Source: SIG299 sp051880375 (GTDB lineage: Bacteria; Bacillota; Clostridia; Lachnospirales; Lachnospiraceae). Taken from it: a stretch of DNA of 64,000 nt. The position numbers and the translations under genes were made by a program. Below are positions 51,446-60,968 of this stretch, piece after piece; position 1 is the stretch's first letter, and each line of letters opens with the position of its first letter. The DNA lies in assembly GCA_051880375.1 (NCBI GenBank), contig JBJENV010000021.1:1-64000 (forward strand). Reading direction: 5' to 3'. Under the pieces are notes generated by a model. It saw only the letters and a program-made list of their open reading frames with translations, ran no database searches and was not told the origin of the DNA.

Positions 51446-52330
51446 ATGAGCCGGATAGATACCGTTGTGATAGAAAACAGAATAAATCGGCATACTTCAT
51501 TACTAAGGAAAGAAATACCGTCAGCGGCGCCGTTTCTTTCTTTTTCATCATTTGAAAAGCTTCCTTTTCTACGGCACGGTTTTTCGACGAGACTCGGAGG
51601 CGTCAGTGAGGGAGCCTTTACTTCGTTAAATTTAGGTTTCCGGCGCGGTGACTTAGACGAAAATGTACGGGAAAATTACAGGCGTATTTGCTGCAGCATG
51701 GAAATTCCGATGGAGAGTCTTGTATTCACCGACCAGATACATGAAACAACGATCAGAAGAGTTACCTCTGACGATTGTGGAAAAGGAATTTTTAGAGAAC
51801 GCGATTATTCCGGTGTGGACGGCTTACTTACCGACGAACCTTTTGTTACGCTGGTAGTGTTCGGTGCAGACTGCGTACCCGTTTTTTTTGCTGATGTGAA
51901 AAAGCATGTTATCGGTGTGGCTCATGCAGGCTGGCGCGGCACGGTGGCAGGTATTTCGGCAGCCATGGTAAAACGCCTTGCGGAAGAATTCGGCTCTGAC
52001 GCAAATGATCTTTCAGTTGTCATCGGACCGTCCATCTGTAAGGACTGCTATGAGGTAAGTGAAGATGTGGCAGAGCGGTTTATGGAAAGTTATCCGTCAC
52101 TTGTGCCGAAGGCAGTTTTCAAATCCAAAAACATAGAAGGAAAATATCAGCTGGATTTATGGGAAATGAACCGTCAGATTTTAATAGAAGCCGGCGTGCC
52201 AAAGGAACAGATTGAAGTAAGCGGGGTATGCACCTGCTGCCATAAAGAACTGCTGTATTCGCACCGCGTTATGGGAAATGAGCGCGGAAGCCTTGCAGGC
52301 TTTCTTATGTTGGAAAGGAAACAAAAATGA
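51446..52330 (+). CDS. pgeF: Peptidoglycan editing factor PgeF (laccase domain)
   Basis: This 294-residue multicopper-oxidase-like (DUF152/YfiH) protein in E. coli removes misincorporated L-Ser from peptidoglycan precursors; other members act on purine nucleosides. The metal/active-site motifs are VFTDQIHETTIRR, GADCVPVFF, AHAGWRGTVAGIS and CTCCHKELLYSHR. It overlaps the following gene by 4 bp. Confidence 0.9.
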   Translation: MSRIDTVVIENRINRHTSLLRKEIPSAAPFLSFSSFEKLPFLRHGFSTRLGGVSEGAFTSLNLGFRRGDLDENVRENYRRICCSMEIPMESLVFTDQIHETTIRRVTSDDCGKGIFRERDYSGVDGLLTDEPFVTLVVFGADCVPVFFADVKKHVIGVAHAGWRGTVAGISAAMVKRLAEEFGSDANDLSVVIGPSICKDCYEVSEDVAERFMESYPSLVPKAVFKSKNIEGKYQLDLWEMNRQILIEAGVPKEQIEVSGVCTCCHKELLYSHRVMGNERGSLAGFLMLERKQK

Positions 52331-53658
52331 AAAAAGAGAAAAATTATCATGTGATTACCGGTGTGGTGGCTGGCTCCATTGCAGAAGAAATGGGAATGGA
52401 AGCCGGAGATAAGCTGTTATCCATCAATGAAAAAGAAATCAAAGATGTATTTGATTATCATTACCTGACAAACGAGGAATACCTGACGGTTCTGATTGAA
52501 AAGCCTGACGGCGAAGAGTGGGAGCTTGAAATCGAAAAGGAGTATGAGGAGGATCTGGGGCTTATCTTTGAAGAAGGACTGATGGATTCGTACCGTTCCT
52601 GCCGGAATAAATGTATCTTCTGCTTCATTGACCAGATGCCGCCGGGAATGCGGGATACTCTCTATTTTAAGGACGATGATGCCAGACTTTCGTTTTTACA
52701 GGGAAATTATGTGACATTAACGAACATGAGCGATGAGGATGTAGAGCGGATTTTGTTTTATAAGCTGTCACCGATTAATATTTCGGTGCATACCACGAAC
52801 CCGGAGCTTCGCTGCAAAATGTTAAACAACCGGTTTGCAGGACAGGCACTGGAAAAATTAAAACGTTTCAAGGATGCCGGACTGGAAATGAACGGGCAGA
52901 TTGTACTGTGTAAGGGTTATAATGATAAGGCAGAACTGGACCGCACAATTTCAGACTTATCACAGTACCTTCCGTACATGAAAAGTGTTTCGGTGGTACC
53001 GGTCGGTCTGACTAAGTTCCGCGATAAGCTGACGCCGCTGAAAAAGTTTACGAAAGAAGATGCCCGTGAAGTTATCGCCCAGATTGAAGGATGGCAGAAA
53101 CGGTTGCTTTCCGAGCATGGGACCCGCTTTGTTTTTGCAAGTGACGAATGGTATTTAACCGCAGGACTTCCGATTCCTTCCGAAACATCGTATGAGGCAT
53201 ATCCTCAGTTAGAAAACGGTGTCGGAATGATTCGTTCGTTATCCGATGAGGTGGACGAGTATCTGGACACAAGAAGGGGCGATGACAGGAAGGTGAATGT
53301 AACACTGGCAACCGGTGTCCTTGCGGCTCCGGTTATCAGAGAGCAGATAGAAAAAATCAGAAAGAAATTTCCGAATGTGCAGGCGGAGGTTGTTCCGATT
53401 ATCAATCATTACTTCGGTGAAGATATTACGGTGGCCGGACTTTTGACCGGACAGGATATCTTAGAACAGCTGAAGGACAAAAACCTTGGCGAAGCGCTGC
53501 TGCTCCCGTCCGTTCTGCTTCGCAGCGGAGAGGAAGTACTGCTCGATGATATCACACTTTCTGATATGGAAAAGGCTTTACAAACGAAAATCCGTATTGT
53601 ACAATCAGAAGGAAAGTCATTGGTTGATACCGTAATTAATGAAGAAGCAAAGGGGTAA
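52327..53658 (+). CDS. PDZ / radical SAM protein (DUF512 family)
   Basis: This 443-residue protein has an N-terminal PDZ-like domain (~5-70, GVVAGSIAEEMGMEAGDKLL), a radical-SAM cluster motif CRNKCIFCFIDQMP (CxxxCxxC), HTTNPELRCKML, and the C-terminal DUF512 domain with VPVGLTKFRDKL and FASDEWYLTAG. The family is always near der/plsY/gpsA in clostridia; its reaction is not known. ATGA overlap with pgeF. Confidence 0.9.
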   Translation: MKKEKNYHVITGVVAGSIAEEMGMEAGDKLLSINEKEIKDVFDYHYLTNEEYLTVLIEKPDGEEWELEIEKEYEEDLGLIFEEGLMDSYRSCRNKCIFCFIDQMPPGMRDTLYFKDDDARLSFLQGNYVTLTNMSDEDVERILFYKLSPINISVHTTNPELRCKMLNNRFAGQALEKLKRFKDAGLEMNGQIVLCKGYNDKAELDRTISDLSQYLPYMKSVSVVPVGLTKFRDKLTPLKKFTKEDAREVIAQIEGWQKRLLSEHGTRFVFASDEWYLTAGLPIPSETSYEAYPQLENGVGMIRSLSDEVDEYLDTRRGDDRKVNVTLATGVLAAPVIREQIEKIRKKFPNVQAEVVPIINHYFGEDITVAGLLTGQDILEQLKDKNLGEALLLPSVLLRSGEEVLLDDITLSDMEKALQTKIRIVQSEGKSLVDTVINEEAKG

Positions 53659-53663
53659 CATAG

Positions 53664-54992
53664 ATGAGTAAACCAATTGTAGCAATAGTAGGACGCCCGA
53701 ATGTCGGAAAGTCCACGCTCTTTAACGCACTGGCAGGAGAACGCATTTCCATTGTCAAGGATACTCCGGGTGTGACAAGAGACCGCATTTATGCGGATGT
53801 CGGCTGGCTGAATTACCAGTTTACAATGATTGATACCGGCGGTATCGAGCCGGACAGTAAAGACCAGATGTTAAAGTACATGCGACAGCAGGCACAGACG
53901 GCGATTGACACGGCGGATGTCATTGTGTTTGTCGTAGATGTCAAGCAGGGACTGGTTGACTCTGATTTTAAGGTGGCAGATATGCTTCGCCGCGCAGCAA
54001 AGCCGGTTGTTTTATGTGTCAATAAGGTCGATGATTTCAATAAATTCATGGCAGACACCTATGAATTTTATAATCTCGGAATCGGCGACCCGTATCCGGT
54101 TTCCGCCATGAACCGGTTAGGCTTTGGTGAACTGTTGGATGAAGTAATAAAACACTTTGGAGAAGATGCAAAGGAAGAGACAGAGGATGACCGCCCACGA
54201 ATTGCCATTGTCGGAAAGCCGAATGTCGGAAAATCCTCTATTATCAATAAGCTGCTCGGCGAGGAACGTGTCATTGTATCAGATATTGCCGGAACAACAA
54301 GAGATGCGGTTGATACTGCGGTGAAGTATAACGGCAGGGAATATGTTTTTATTGATACTGCTGGGCTTCGCAGAAAAAGCAAAATCAAAGAAGAAATTGA
54401 GCAGTTCAGCATTGTTCGTACCGTGGCGGCTGTTGAGCGCGCCGACGTCGTGCTTGTTGTCATTGATGCAACGGAGGGCGTTACGGAACAGGACGCGAAG
54501 ATTGCAGGTATCGCTCATGAGCGCGGCAAGGGCATCATCATTGTCGTTAATAAATGGGATGCCGTAGAAAACAAGGATGATAAGACCATTTACAAGCATC
54601 AGGAAAAAATCCGTGAAATCCTTTCCTTTATACCGTATGCGGACACGGTATTTATCTCCGCATTGACCGGACAACGGATGCCGCGTCTGTTTGAGCATAT
54701 CGAAACGGTCATTCAGAACCAGAACTTAAGAATCGGTACCGGCGTTTTAAACGAAGTATTGATGCAGGCAACCGCCTTACAGCAGCCGCCGTCCGACAAG
54801 GGAAAGCGTTTAAAGCTGTATTATATGACACAGGTAGCCATAAAACCGCCAACCTTTGTTATTTTTGTCAATGATAAGGAACTGATGCATTTCTCCTATA
54901 CGCGTTACATTGAAAACAAGGTAAGAGAAGCATTCGGTTTTTCGGGAACATCGTTAAAATTTATTATCAGGGAACGTTCGGAAAAGGAATAG
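53664..54992 (+). CDS. der: Double-GTPase ribosome assembly factor Der (EngA)
   Basis: This 442-residue protein with two tandem GTPase domains and a C-terminal KH-like domain acts in 50S maturation. G1 motifs are GRPNVGKSTLFNAL (~9-22) and GKPNVGKSSIINKLLG (~183-198); DTGG and DTAG G3 motifs and two NK.D motifs are present. It is 5 bp downstream of the DUF512 gene. Confidence 0.96.
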   Translation: MSKPIVAIVGRPNVGKSTLFNALAGERISIVKDTPGVTRDRIYADVGWLNYQFTMIDTGGIEPDSKDQMLKYMRQQAQTAIDTADVIVFVVDVKQGLVDSDFKVADMLRRAAKPVVLCVNKVDDFNKFMADTYEFYNLGIGDPYPVSAMNRLGFGELLDEVIKHFGEDAKEETEDDRPRIAIVGKPNVGKSSIINKLLGEERVIVSDIAGTTRDAVDTAVKYNGREYVFIDTAGLRRKSKIKEEIEQFSIVRTVAAVERADVVLVVIDATEGVTEQDAKIAGIAHERGKGIIIVVNKWDAVENKDDKTIYKHQEKIREILSFIPYADTVFISALTGQRMPRLFEHIETVIQNQNLRIGTGVLNEVLMQATALQQPPSDKGKRLKLYYMTQVAIKPPTFVIFVNDKELMHFSYTRYIENKVREAFGFSGTSLKFIIRERSEKE

Positions 54993-55019
54993 AATCTTTA
55001 CTGTTTGGAGGAAAAACTT

Positions 55020-55649
55020 ATGATAGGAGCTATCATCTTTTGTCTTGTTTTGGGATATGCCTGTGGCTGTATCTCCTCCGGCTATATTGTCGGTAAGGTA
55101 TGTAAGGTAGATGTCAGACAGCACGGCAGCGGTAATCTTGGAGCTACCAATGTAATGAGAACCCTTGGTGTCGGAGCGGGAGCAATCACATTGCTCTGCG
55201 ACCTCGCAAAATGTATGATTCCTCTGCTGCTCGTGCGCTATGTCCTGTTTCAGGAGTTTGCGGCATTTTCTTATGAAAGCCAGCTGCTTGTGCTTTATAC
55301 GGCGCTTGGTGCAGTGCTTGGTCATAATTTCCCGTTCTATTTAAAATTCCACGGAGGTAAGGGGATTACCTGTATGGGTGCGGTAATGCTGATGTTTGAC
55401 TGGAGACTTGCACTGTTCGGTATTGTTACTTTTGTGCTTATCGTTGCCGTAACAAGATATGTTTCGGTCGCATCGCTGTTTGAGGCTACTCTGTTTCCAA
55501 TCTGGGTAGCACTGATGTGTGAATCGGATCTGCATATGATTCTGGTTACCTGTATTTTTACGATATCCGCGTTTTATACACACAGAGCCAACATAAAGCG
55601 TTTAATCAACGGAAACGAAAATAAACTCGGTGCAAAGAAGAAAGACTGA
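55020..55649 (+). CDS. plsY: Acyl-phosphate glycerol-3-phosphate acyltransferase PlsY
   Basis: This 209-residue, multi-helix membrane enzyme transfers acyl from acyl-phosphate to glycerol-3-phosphate, the first step of phospholipid synthesis. Motifs are QHGSGNLGATNVMRTLG, LGHNFPFYLKFHGGKGI and, near the end, FYTHRANIKRLING. GGAGGA (55006-55011) fixes ATG 55020; a TTG at 55005 is excluded. It pairs functionally with gpsA just downstream. Confidence 0.95.
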   Translation: MIGAIIFCLVLGYACGCISSGYIVGKVCKVDVRQHGSGNLGATNVMRTLGVGAGAITLLCDLAKCMIPLLLVRYVLFQEFAAFSYESQLLVLYTALGAVLGHNFPFYLKFHGGKGITCMGAVMLMFDWRLALFGIVTFVLIVAVTRYVSVASLFEATLFPIWVALMCESDLHMILVTCIFTISAFYTHRANIKRLINGNENKLGAKKKD

Positions 55650-55666
55650 AAGGAGCATCTTGATTT

Positions 55667-56677
55667 ATGAAAGTATCTGTACTTGGAGCCGGAACCTGGG
55701 GAACGGCACTTGCAATTTTACTTGCAGCAAACGGAAAAGAAGTGACGCTCTGGTCTGCACTTCCGAAGGAAATAGAAGCACTGGGAAGTGACAGACACCA
55801 TATTAAAAATCTGCCGGGAGCCGAACTTCCGGAATCGGTTGTCCTTACTTCCGATCTGGCAGAGGCACTGGCTGCGCCTGAGATGATTGTCATGGCAGTT
55901 GCTTCGGTATTTGTCCGTGAAACGGCACACCGGATTTCCGGCAGTATTCCGGAGGGCATGATTATCATTAATGTGGCAAAGGGAATTGAAGAAGCATCGT
56001 TAAAGACATTAACCGAAGTGATAGAAGAGGAAATTCCTCAGGCAGAGGTAGCGGTTCTTTCCGGTCCGAGTCATGCGGAGGAGGTCAGCAGAAAGATTCC
56101 GACGACGATTGTTGCCGGTGCAAAAAAACGACGTGTGGCACAGAAAATTCAGGATACGTTTATGACAGAGTTTTTCCGGGTATATACGAGTCCGGATGTT
56201 ATCGGTATTGAACTCGGCGGTTCGTTAAAGAATGTGATCGCTCTTGCGGCAGGTATTGCGGATGGCCTCGGATACGGCGATAATACCAAAGCAGCATTGA
56301 TGACGCGCGGTATTGCGGAAATTTCAAGACTCGGCACGAAGATGGGCGGAAAGTATGAGACCTTTTCCGGGCTTTCCGGTATGGGGGATTTAATGGTAAC
56401 CTGTACAAGCCTTCACAGCCGCAATCGAAATGCGGGATATCTGATTGGACAGGGAAAAACGGCGAAAGAGGCAATGGAGGAAGTCAATCAGGTCGTAGAA
56501 GGCGTATATTCTGCAAAGGCAGCGCTGAAGCTGGCGCAGAAATATGAAGTGGAAATGCCGATTGTAGAACAGATTAATCAGGTGTTGTTTGAAAACAAAT
56601 CGGCAAAGGATGCAACACTGGATCTGTTTTCCAGAGACAAGACCGACGAGCATCATACAGTTTCATGGGAGGAATAA
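55667..56677 (+). CDS. gpsA: Glycerol-3-phosphate dehydrogenase [NAD(P)+]
   Basis: GpsA makes sn-glycerol-3-phosphate for PlsY from dihydroxyacetone phosphate. This 336-residue protein has the Rossmann motif VLGAGTWGTALAILLA, then SGPSHAEEV, the catalytic-lysine region LGGSLKNVIALAAGIADGLG, and RNRNAGYLIG. AAGGAGC precedes ATG 55667. Confidence 0.96.
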   Translation: MKVSVLGAGTWGTALAILLAANGKEVTLWSALPKEIEALGSDRHHIKNLPGAELPESVVLTSDLAEALAAPEMIVMAVASVFVRETAHRISGSIPEGMIIINVAKGIEEASLKTLTEVIEEEIPQAEVAVLSGPSHAEEVSRKIPTTIVAGAKKRRVAQKIQDTFMTEFFRVYTSPDVIGIELGGSLKNVIALAAGIADGLGYGDNTKAALMTRGIAEISRLGTKMGGKYETFSGLSGMGDLMVTCTSLHSRNRNAGYLIGQGKTAKEAMEEVNQVVEGVYSAKAALKLAQKYEVEMPIVEQINQVLFENKSAKDATLDLFSRDKTDEHHTVSWEE

Positions 56678-56678
56678 G

Positions 56679-57797
56679 GTGAAAGACAAATCAAGAAAGA
56701 AAACCGTTTGGAAGCGGATACTGATTGCGATTTTGACTCTTATTGCGGCGCTGATACTTATAGTAGGCGGATATGTCCTGTATGTAGTGTTAAGCTATCA
56801 CCGCATTGAGGATGTACAGACGCTTACGGTGGAGCATACCGCCGAGACTGCAGAGCAGAAGAAAGTCATGGCGACCGGCGAATTATATTCCGTTATGACG
56901 TACAATATCGGATTCGGTGCTTATTCGGACGATTACAGTTTCTTTATGGATGGCGGAAAGCATTCCTAGGCATTGAGTGAAGACGCTGTTTATGAAAATA
57001 TCGCAGGTTCTGTCGCTCTGCTTGATGTTTTTCAACCGGATTTCATCTTCGTGCAGGAAATTGATGTAGATTCCACAAGAAGCTATCATATTGACCAGAA
57101 AGCATTGCTTGCGGAAGCATTTTCGGAATATGAGACGGTCTTTGCCTATAATTATCTGAACTCTCCGTTTTTAATGTGGCCGCTTTATAAGCCGATTGGA
57201 ACGATTACTACAGGAATGGCGACTTACTCCAGGTTTTCGTTGCAGGACGCAGTGCGCCGAAGTCTTCCGGTGATGGATAATTTCAATAAATATGTGGATC
57301 TGGACCGCTGCTATACGAAAACCAGAGTCCCTGTGGAAAACGGTTTCTTTCTCTGCCTGTATAATGTGCATCTGTCTGCCTATGGAAATGACGGCGATTT
57401 AAGAGAACGGCAGGTTTCCATGCTGCTTGAGGATATGAAGGCAGACTATGCAGAAGGAAATTATATTATCTGCGGCGGCGATTTTAATCATGATTTAAAA
57501 CTGTCTGAAAAGGAAAGCGGGGTGTCATCCTGGGCACAGCCGTTTCCAAGAAGCATGCTTCCGGAAGAGTTTCGGTTTGCAATGGATTTCCTTTCGGAAG
57601 AGCGAATCCGTACTATGGTAAATTCCTCAAGAGACTCAGGCGAACCGTACGACCTGTATAAAACAGAAACCTATATGCTGGATGGGTTCCTGATTTCAGA
57701 TAATGTGGAAATGGTCGAAACAAACACGGTCAGTAACGGATTTAAGTATTCCGATCATAATCCGGTAATATTGAATTTTATCTTAAAAGAGAAATAA
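56679..57797 (+). pseudogene. Endonuclease/exonuclease/phosphatase-family protein broken by an amber codon
   Basis: The full frame of 373 codons starts at GTG 56679 (GGGAGG 6 nt upstream). It encodes a membrane helix (~10-35) followed by an EEP-fold domain with YNIGFGAY, FVQEIDVDST, YNVHLSAYG, GGDFNHDL and YSDHNPVIL. A single TAG at 56967-56969, within MDGGKHS-stop-ALSED, splits it; frame and motifs continue unchanged on both sides. Relatives often have Trp or Arg here, and TGG to TAG is one change. The downstream part has an ATG-less start (TTG 56973) without a ribosome site. Recent nonsense mutation or sequencing error are both possible. Confidence 0.8.
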
Positions 57798-57812
57798 ACT
57801 GTTTTTGATTTT

Positions 57813-57904
57813 TCCTCCTTGCAGGTATAGAATCCTAAGACATCGGCATATACTGTAGTAACTTTTAAGCCGATGTCCGTGGTGAAGGGGACTTGCAAGG
57901 AGGA
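57813..57904 (+). promoter_or_regulatory. Structured upstream region of spoIVA with possible SigE promoter
   Basis: Two nested perfect inverted repeats: outer TCCTCCTTGCA (57813-57823) / TGCAAGGAGGA (57894-57904), the latter containing the spoIVA ribosome site; inner GACATCGGC (57839-57847) / GCCGATGTC (57869-57877). A SigE-like -10, CATATACT (57847-57854), with a weak -35, GTATAGA (57825-57831), 15 nt before, lies in the middle. If that is the promoter, the 5' arms are untranscribed; from an upstream start the hairpin would mask the ribosome site. Confidence 0.5.
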
Positions 57905-57910
57905 TTTTTT

Positions 57911-59401
57911 ATGAGCAGTTTCAATACAAATACATTTGATATTTACAAAGACATCAGCGAAAGAACAGGCGGTTCCATCTATCTTGGAGTGGTCGGACCG
58001 GTCCGGACCGGAAAGTCCACGTTTATCAAGCGTTTTATGGATGTGCTTGTTCTTCCGAATATGGCAAATCCGCATATGAGGGAACAAATGAACGATGAAC
58101 TTCCGCAAAGCGGAAACGGGAAAACAATTATGACGACCGAACCGAAGTTTATTCCGATGGAACCGGCGGAAATTACGCTGGAAGACGGTTCCTCGTTTCA
58201 GGTACGTTTAATTGACTGTGTCGGTTACATGACGGAGGGAGCACTCGGACACATGGAGGATTCCATGCAGCGTATGGTTAAGACTCCGTGGTCACAGGAG
58301 GAAATACCGTTTGTAGAAGCAGCTGAAATCGGAACAAGAAAGGTCATTCAGGATCATTCGACGATTGGCATCGTTGTGACAACGGACGGCAGCTTCGGAG
58401 AAATTCCGAGAGAAAATTACATAGCCCCGGAGCAGCAGACGATTACAGAATTAAAACGTATCGGAAAACCGTATATCGTGCTGTTAAATTCCGCAAAGCC
58501 TTATGCGCGGGAAACAAAGCAACTGGCTGAAGAACTGGAAGCTTCCTATCATACATCGGTTTATCCGGTCAACTGTCAGCAGTTAAAGTCGGAAGATATT
58601 ACAAAGATGATGGAATTGATGCTGGATTCGTTCCCAATTCGCAGAATTAACTTTTCCCTGCCAAAGTGGGTAGAAATGCTTCCTTCGGCTCATCCGGTTA
58701 AGAACGGAATCATTATGGCACTGAAGGAAATGCTGAAGGGCTATCACTGCATGAGAGATATTCCGAAGGAAAAGCTGGATGTAAACTGCGATTTTATTAA
58801 AAAAATTTCAATTGAAGAGCAGAAGCGTGCAGAAGGAATGGTAAACTGCAGCATTCGTATGCAGGATAAATATTATTACGAAATGTTAAGTGAAACGCTC
58901 GGCACCCGTGTGGATGACGAATATGATTTTATGAAGGTTCTGTATCAGCTGGCGCAGGCACAGAAGGAATGCAGTATGCTGGGAAAGGCATGGGAAGAGC
59001 TAAAGCAGAGCGGTTATGGCGTTGTAGAACCGGGCGTGGAAGAAATCAGCATATCTGAGCCTGAGCTTTTAAAACATGGCAATAAGTATGGAGTAAAGCT
59101 GAAAGCAACAGCGCCGTCCACGCATCTGATCCGTGCGAATATTGAAACGGAAATTGCACCGATTGTCGGCACGGAGGATCAGGCAAATGATTTGATTCGT
59201 TATATGAAGGAGCAGAGTGAAATCGGTCAGGAAGGTATTTTTGAAACGAATATTTTCGGAAAAACCGTGCGTCAGCTTATTGAAGACGGAATTCAGACAA
59301 AAATCAACAATGTAAACGAAGCAAGCAGGATAAAACTGCAGGATACGATGCAAAAGATTATCAATGAGAGTAATGGCGGGCTGATCTGCATTATCATTTA
59401 A
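57911..59401 (+). CDS. spoIVA: Stage IV sporulation protein A (spore coat ATPase)
   Basis: SpoIVA polymerises with ATP hydrolysis on the forespore outer membrane as the coat basement layer. This 496-residue protein has Walker A GVVGPVRTGKST (~27-36), LIDCVGYMTEG, an N-terminal FDIYKDISERTGG and the conserved C-terminal GGLICIII. Length is as in Bacillus (492). AAGGAGGA precedes ATG 57911. It shows the host forms endospores. Confidence 0.96.
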   Translation: MSSFNTNTFDIYKDISERTGGSIYLGVVGPVRTGKSTFIKRFMDVLVLPNMANPHMREQMNDELPQSGNGKTIMTTEPKFIPMEPAEITLEDGSSFQVRLIDCVGYMTEGALGHMEDSMQRMVKTPWSQEEIPFVEAAEIGTRKVIQDHSTIGIVVTTDGSFGEIPRENYIAPEQQTITELKRIGKPYIVLLNSAKPYARETKQLAEELEASYHTSVYPVNCQQLKSEDITKMMELMLDSFPIRRINFSLPKWVEMLPSAHPVKNGIIMALKEMLKGYHCMRDIPKEKLDVNCDFIKKISIEEQKRAEGMVNCSIRMQDKYYYEMLSETLGTRVDDEYDFMKVLYQLAQAQKECSMLGKAWEELKQSGYGVVEPGVEEISISEPELLKHGNKYGVKLKATAPSTHLIRANIETEIAPIVGTEDQANDLIRYMKEQSEIGQEGIFETNIFGKTVRQLIEDGIQTKINNVNEASRIKLQDTMQKIINESNGGLICIII

Positions 59402-59428
59402 TCAGTATAGTGGAAAATATATGGTTTG

Positions 59429-59464
59429 AAAAAGGGATTGCTGTGGCAGTCCTTTTTTCTTTTT
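59429..59464 (+). terminator. Terminator after spoIVA
   Basis: Imperfect stem AAAAAGGGATTGC / GCAGTCCTTTTT around TGTG, followed by further T residues. Confidence 0.8.
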
Positions 59465-59549
59465 ATAAAGAAATATAGAAAAAAACAGCGGTACTTTTAC
59501 AAGGCTTAATAAAAAGTACGGTAAATATATATAAAATATTAAGATTTTG

Positions 59550-59578
59550 TTGACAAGAATTGTCTAGTTTGCTATAAT
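59550..59578 (+). promoter_or_regulatory. Consensus SigA promoter of the NlpC/P60 gene
   Basis: A perfect TTGACA (59550-59555), a 17-nt spacer, and a perfect TATAAT (59573-59578). An 8-bp inverted repeat GTACTTTT/AAAAGTAC (~59491-59519) lies just upstream. The remaining bases between spoIVA and this gene are A+T-rich with no gene. Confidence 0.88.
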
Positions 59579-59662
59579 ATGCACGTAATAAATTTAACAT
59601 TTGTGTAACAATTTAAAAAGAGAGTATAAATCCTATCAAAAATCCATAAGGTGGAGGCACGG

Positions 59663-60751
59663 ATGAAAAAGATTGCAAAAACTTTTGTCTGCACGGCATT
59701 GGCAGGCATACTTACCATACAGGCTCCGTTATTTGCCGTAAAGGCAGATGTTATAGACGGAGACAGTTCTTTAGCTGGAATTACAGAAGCACTGGACAGA
59801 TATTACAGCAATGTAAGTCAATCGGAGGGTACCGATACTACGGAACTTTATGCCGTAGCCTTTGAAGCACCGGAAAATCTGGCAATTGCAAATGTTACAA
59901 GCAGTTTAAATATTCGTAAAGGTCCGGGTACCGGATATTCGAAAGTCGGTATACTTGCAAAAGATGCCGCCTGTATTGTAGAATCCGTAGATGAAAACGG
60001 TTGGGCGAAAGTTACATCCGGTGCTGTTTCCGGTTATGTCAGTGCAAAGTATCTGCTGATGGGTGATGAGGCTGTTGCAAGAGCGCAGGAAATCGCTACA
60101 CTGTATGCAACCGTAAATTCTAAGGTCACTGCCTTGAATGTCCGTATGGAGCCAAGTACGGAATCTACCGTAATTACAAAAGTAAAAGCCGGCGAGCAGA
60201 TGCTCGTTTCCAAAGAAGTAGTCGTAAATAAGGATGACGAAACTTCAAAGCTTTGGGTAGAAGTATTTGTAGATGATGAAGATAATGAAAATTCCGTTGC
60301 TTATGTTTCGGCAGATTATGTTACCGTAGCGTATGAGCTTCAATGGGCTTCCAAGTATTCTCCGTATGGTCCGAATGTATCGGATTTACGTGTTTCTATC
60401 TGTGATTACGCAAAGCAGTTTATCGGTACACCGTACAAGTGGGGCGGAAATGACTTATATAAGGGTATTGACTGCTCCGGCTTTGTAAAAAAGGTGTATG
60501 CACACTTTGGCTATACAACACCTCGTGTAACCCGTGATATGGCAAAGAAATATAAGCAGATCAGCCTTGCTGAGGCAAAACCGGGCGACCTGATTTTCTA
60601 CGGAAAGGTTTCTACCGGATATATCAACCATGTCGGTATTTATATTGGAAACGGACAGGTCATTCATTCCAGTACAAACTATAAAGGTGTTGCCATTTCG
60701 AGTGTATATTTTTACTCGATTTTAAAGGTATGCCGTGTCATCAATGATTAA
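59663..60751 (+). CDS. Secreted SH3-NlpC/P60 peptidoglycan hydrolase
   Basis: This 362-residue protein has a signal peptide (cleavage near FAVKA), two bacterial SH3 domains (~75-125, TSSLNIRKGPGTGYSKVG; ~145-215, ALNVRMEPSTEST) and a C-terminal NlpC/P60 endopeptidase (~245-362). The catalytic cysteine is in GIDCSGFVKK, the histidine in NHVGIYIGNG, and the third polar residue in VIHSS. It cleaves D-Glu-mDAP-type stem peptide bonds by family. GGTGGAGG fixes ATG 59663. Its consensus promoter implies strong expression. Confidence 0.93.
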   Translation: MKKIAKTFVCTALAGILTIQAPLFAVKADVIDGDSSLAGITEALDRYYSNVSQSEGTDTTELYAVAFEAPENLAIANVTSSLNIRKGPGTGYSKVGILAKDAACIVESVDENGWAKVTSGAVSGYVSAKYLLMGDEAVARAQEIATLYATVNSKVTALNVRMEPSTESTVITKVKAGEQMLVSKEVVVNKDDETSKLWVEVFVDDEDNENSVAYVSADYVTVAYELQWASKYSPYGPNVSDLRVSICDYAKQFIGTPYKWGGNDLYKGIDCSGFVKKVYAHFGYTTPRVTRDMAKKYKQISLAEAKPGDLIFYGKVSTGYINHVGIYIGNGQVIHSSTNYKGVAISSVYFYSILKVCRVIND

Positions 60752-60770
60752 AAATAGTTCGTGAAAATGT

Positions 60771-60804
60771 AACGGTTCACATCAAATGGTGTGGACCGTT
60801 TTTT
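60771..60804 (+). terminator. Terminator after the NlpC/P60 gene
   Basis: Stem AACGGTTCACA (60771-60781) / TGTGGACCGTT (60790-60800), one G-T pair, then TTTT. Confidence 0.85.
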
Positions 60805-60828
60805 ATAGGTTGCAATCTTTTTTACTGT

Positions 60829-60865
60829 AAATAGTTGCAGCAAATAGTTTGCAGCAAATAATTGC
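60829..60865. repeat. Three short tandem repeats upstream of the MutS-like gene
   Basis: AAATAGTTGCAGC (60829-60841), AAATAGTTTGCAGC (60842-60855) and AAATAATTGC (60856-60865) form a small degenerate array ~100 bp before the next start. Possibly regulator half-sites; no promoter of good spacing could be placed. Confidence 0.5.
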
Positions 60866-60968
60866 TTGACCTTGGCAACCGGATCATTTTGTGATAAAAT
60901 ATATAAGATTATGGGCAAAGTTTTAAAAGAGTGAAAGTTCATTTTTAGCATAAGAAACGGAGAGTATC

